Origin: Microbacterium helvum
GTDB taxonomy: Bacteria > Actinomycetota > Actinomycetes > Actinomycetales > Microbacteriaceae
Assembly: GCF_014779795.1 (NCBI RefSeq)
Contig: NZ_JACXZS010000017.1
Location: 1 to 52,150 of the forward strand
Reading direction: 5' to 3'
DNA: 52,150 nt
Shown here: positions 50,227 through 52,150 of the stretch, piece by piece
How the letters are laid out: every line of letters begins with the position of its first letter
Numbering within the stretch: the first letter of the stretch is position 1
Program-made: the position numbers and the translations under genes
The notes under the pieces: generated by a model
The model's input: only the letters and a program-made list of their open reading frames with translations
Told to the model about the DNA's origin: nothing
Database searches by the model: none

Positions 50227-51980
50227 CAGGCCTGGGCCCCGTCCCCCGGCGCCTCAGGCTCATCGACACCGGCCTCGACCAGGATCTCGGCGACCTCGTC
50301 GGCCACGGACGGCTCGGCGCCGGCCGTGGTGCCGTCCTCCGCCCCGTCATCGACATCGTCGACGTCGTCGTCCTCGTCATCCTCCTCGAGGATCTCTTCG
50401 ACGACGATCGTCTCCAGATCGGCGATACCGGATGCCGCATACAGCGCCTCAGCGGCGACCACCGCGCGCTGCTGCCATTGGGCGGCCTCGTCCGCACGGC
50501 CGAGCTCCTCGAGCACGGCCCCGCGAGCCGCGAACAGTGCGGGACTCCACTCGAACGCCCGGTCCGGGTCGAGCTCGGGGATGTCGAGCTCCTGCAGCGC
50601 CCGTTCGGGCTCGCCGAGGTCCAGACGCGCACCCGACATCGCGATCGCCAAGTGCACGCGCTCGGAGGTCTCGAGCGACGCGCGGTCCACCGATCGCCCG
50701 ACCTCCAGCGCACGGTCAGGACGCCCGACACCGCGCTCGCTGTCGACCATCAGCGCGATCTGGTCGTCGTTGCCCGAGATGCGGCGGTAGGTGCGCAGCT
50801 CACGCAGCGCCAGCGCGTAATCGCCCGTCGCGTACGCGGTGATCGCGAGCGTCTCGCGCACCACGGCGATCCGGCCGGCCCGACGCGACGCCGACAGCGC
50901 GTGCTGGTGCGCCAGCTCGGGGTCGTCATCGATCAGCTGCGATGCCATGGCCAGGTGGCGTGCCACCTGGTCGGCGTTCTCTTTGCTGAGGGTCTTCAGC
51001 TCGTTGCGCGCCCCCGGCGGCAGATCGCGCGCGGTGACCTCGTCAGGGATGACCGGGTCGTCGTGACGCGCACGGACCGGACGGATCTCGCCTTCGCGCA
51101 CTGCGCGATCGGGGCGATCCGCTCCCCCGCGGGTCGGGCGCGCCTTGCGCTCGTAGGGCTTGCTGTCGCCGTAGGGCTTCTTGTCGCCGTAGGGCTTGCT
51201 GTGGCCGTCACGCTTCTCGTAGGGGCGATCGCCGTCACGACGCTCGTACGGCTTGCGGTCGCCGTAGGGCTTCTTGTCGCCGTCACGCTTCGCGTACGGA
51301 CGGTCGCCATCGCGACGCTCGTACGGCTTCTTGTCGCCGTACGGCTTGCTGTGGCCGTCACGCTTCTCGTAGGGGCGATCGCTGTCACGACGCTCGTACG
51401 GCTTCCTGTCTCCGTAGGGCTTCTTGTCCCCGTACGGCTTCTTGTCACCGTCACGCTTCACGTACGGGCGGTCGCCATCGCGGCGCTCGTACGGCTTCTT
51501 GTCACCGTCACGCTTCGCGTAGGGACGGTCACCGTCGCGACGCTCGTACGGCTTCTTGTCGCCGTACGGCTTCTTGTCCCCGTCACGCTTCGCGTACGGC
51601 CGGTCGCCATCGCGACGCTCGTACGGCTTCGCGTACGGCCGGTCGCCATCGCGACGCTCGTACGGCTTCTTGTCGCCATACGGCTTACGGTCGCCATCAC
51701 GCTTCGCGTACGGGCGGTCACCGTCGCGACGCTCGTAGGGCTTCTTGTCGCCGTAGGGCTTCTTGTCGCCGTACGGCTTCTTGTCGCCGTACGGCTTCTT
51801 GTCGCCGTCACGCTTCACGTACGGGCGGTCACCGTCACGACGCTCGTAAGGCTTGCGGTCGCCATAAGGCTTCTTGTCGCCATCACGCTTCGCGTACGGC
51901 TTGCTGCTGCCAGAGGTCGGCTTGCCCCCGGATCGCTGACGCGGCGCGCGGTCGTCATCGCGCGGCTGCTGATCTGCCAT
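50226..51980 (-). CDS. TPR protein with long Tyr/Lys/Arg/Asp repeat region
   Basis: The product is 584 aa from ATG 51980, with RBS ggagg about 8 nt upstream. Residues 31-280 consist of nine imperfect KRDG units built from KKPYGD, KPYERRDG and DRPYA blocks. Residues about 320-520 are tetratricopeptide-like helices: LAMASQLIDDDPELAHQHAL, YALALRELRTYRRISGND and ALQELDIPELDPDRAFEWSP. The C-terminus is very acidic (EEDDEDDDVDDVDDGAED). The repeats predict a disordered, charge-balanced, tyrosine-rich tail that may bind nucleic acid or phase separate (inference). It occupies the place of the TPR gene upstream of tlyA in other actinomycetes. Confidence 0.85.
   Translation of the reverse strand: MADQQPRDDDRAPRQRSGGKPTSGSSKPYAKRDGDKKPYGDRKPYERRDGDRPYVKRDGDKKPYGDKKPYGDKKPYGDKKPYERRDGDRPYAKRDGDRKPYGDKKPYERRDGDRPYAKPYERRDGDRPYAKRDGDKKPYGDKKPYERRDGDRPYAKRDGDKKPYERRDGDRPYVKRDGDKKPYGDKKPYGDRKPYERRDSDRPYEKRDGHSKPYGDKKPYERRDGDRPYAKRDGDKKPYGDRKPYERRDGDRPYEKRDGHSKPYGDKKPYGDSKPYERKARPTRGGADRPDRAVREGEIRPVRARHDDPVIPDEVTARDLPPGARNELKTLSKENADQVARHLAMASQLIDDDPELAHQHALSASRRAGRIAVVRETLAITAYATGDYALALRELRTYRRISGNDDQIALMVDSERGVGRPDRALEVGRSVDRASLETSERVHLAIAMSGARLDLGEPERALQELDIPELDPDRAFEWSPALFAARGAVLEELGRADEAAQWQQRAVVAAEALYAASGIADLETIVVEEILEEDDEDDDVDDVDDGAEDGTTAGAEPSVADEVAEILVEAGVDEPEAPGDGAQA
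51141..51890. repeat. In-frame tandem repeats in the TPR protein gene
   Basis: About 18-bp (KKPYGD-type) and 39-57-bp units are repeated with few silent changes. Unit number differs block by block (19, 25, 31, 37 and 38 residues), which is consistent with slippage or unequal exchange. Confidence 0.85.
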
Positions 51981-52030
51981 TGTTCGATCCTCCTGGATGC
52001 GGGCGGCCTCGGCAATCACCCGTGTTAACG

Positions 52031-52064
52031 CGGAATGGCCACCCAGTGTTGGGTGGCCATTCCG
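52031..52064. terminator. Terminator of the rRNA operon
   Basis: CGGAATGGCCACCCA pairs perfectly with TGGGTGGCCATTCCG over 15 bp with a GTGT loop. It lies 9 nt after the 5S rRNA 3' end. Confidence 0.85.
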
Positions 52065-52072
52065 TGAATGGG

Positions 52073-52150
52073 TGTCCGGCGGTGTCCTACTCTCCCACAG
52101 GGTCCCCCCTGCAGTACCATCGGCGCTGAGAGGCTTAGCTTCCGGGTTCG
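52073..52150 (-). rRNA. rrf: 5S rRNA, 3' part (continues beyond the window)
   Basis: On the minus strand the conserved 5S end GGGAGAGTAGGACACCGCCG is present, preceded by GTACTGCAGGGGGGACCCTG. The 5' part, and probably the 23S and 16S genes, lie outside the window. Confidence 0.93.

Noticed and set aside
51141..51890. CRISPR-like regularly spaced repeats
   Set aside because: Repeat units are in frame, vary in length and have no unique spacers; they encode a protein repeat.
50478..52028. A 516-codon plus-strand frame that looks like a membrane protein (LVAVGLAVAVTLLV repeats)
   Set aside because: The hydrophobic repeats are the reverse reading of the KRDG/KKPYGD repeats in the TPR protein, which has the ribosome site and the conserved TPR domain.

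Overview
The window is chromosomal DNA from a high-GC Gram-positive actinomycete, most probably a Microbacteriaceae member such as Microbacterium. The reasons are the strongly GC-biased third codon positions, many GTG starts with 1-17 nt gene overlaps, -10 boxes lying 6-7 nt before start codons (leaderless genes), a DUF222/HNH gene, and the conserved actinobacterial run TPR protein-HAD-small protein-tlyA-nadK-recN-pyrG-nudix-xerD-parA-scpA-scpB-rluB-tyrA-cmk-der. The species call is an inference; no search was run.

Layout. 1-8 kb is accessory: the right end of an ISL3-type insertion sequence, two truncated copies of neighbouring genes, small membrane proteins, a DUF222-HNH protein and two Fic-domain proteins. 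8-19 kb holds a glycosyltransferase, a CxC-type GNAT, a secreted beta-helix protein, oxidoreductases (AKR, LLM flavoprotein, F420-reductase-like), an L,D-transpeptidase, a GIY-YIG protein and a multicopper oxidase operon. A dispersed palindromic repeat with GGTCGTTGAGCG / CGCTCAACGACC ends sits right after gene 3' ends here. 19-25.5 kb (minus strand) is a Wadjet/MksBEF-type plasmid-defence operon jetA-jetB-jetC-jetD. jetABC look intact, but jetD carries an internal deletion plus frameshift that removes the Toprim nuclease core. 25.5-35.7 kb is mixed: a TetR regulator followed by the scar of an SDR gene, a GH25 lysozyme, a LacI regulator next to a large secreted double esterase with two perfect LacI-type operators, tRNA-Pro(GGG), LtrA, a YhhN lysoplasmalogenase, an S4 protein, a Nudix-NYN fusion and GNAT enzymes. 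35.7-52 kb is the core block on the minus strand (ribosome assembly, nucleotide and amino-acid synthesis, chromosome segregation and repair), headed by a TPR protein with a long repetitive disordered N-terminus. The window ends inside a 5S rRNA gene on the minus strand.

How the genes fit together. ParA-ScpA-ScpB (the housekeeping Smc partners) and XerD handle chromosome segregation, RecN handles break repair, and TlyA, RluB-like and Der modify or assemble ribosomes. JetABC is a second, separate SMC-type machine. Without a complete JetD here it should not cut plasmids unless a nuclease is supplied from elsewhere. The most notable points are the broken jetD, the repeat family spaced 8-10 nt after stop codons, and the double esterase whose first domain has lost its nucleophile.
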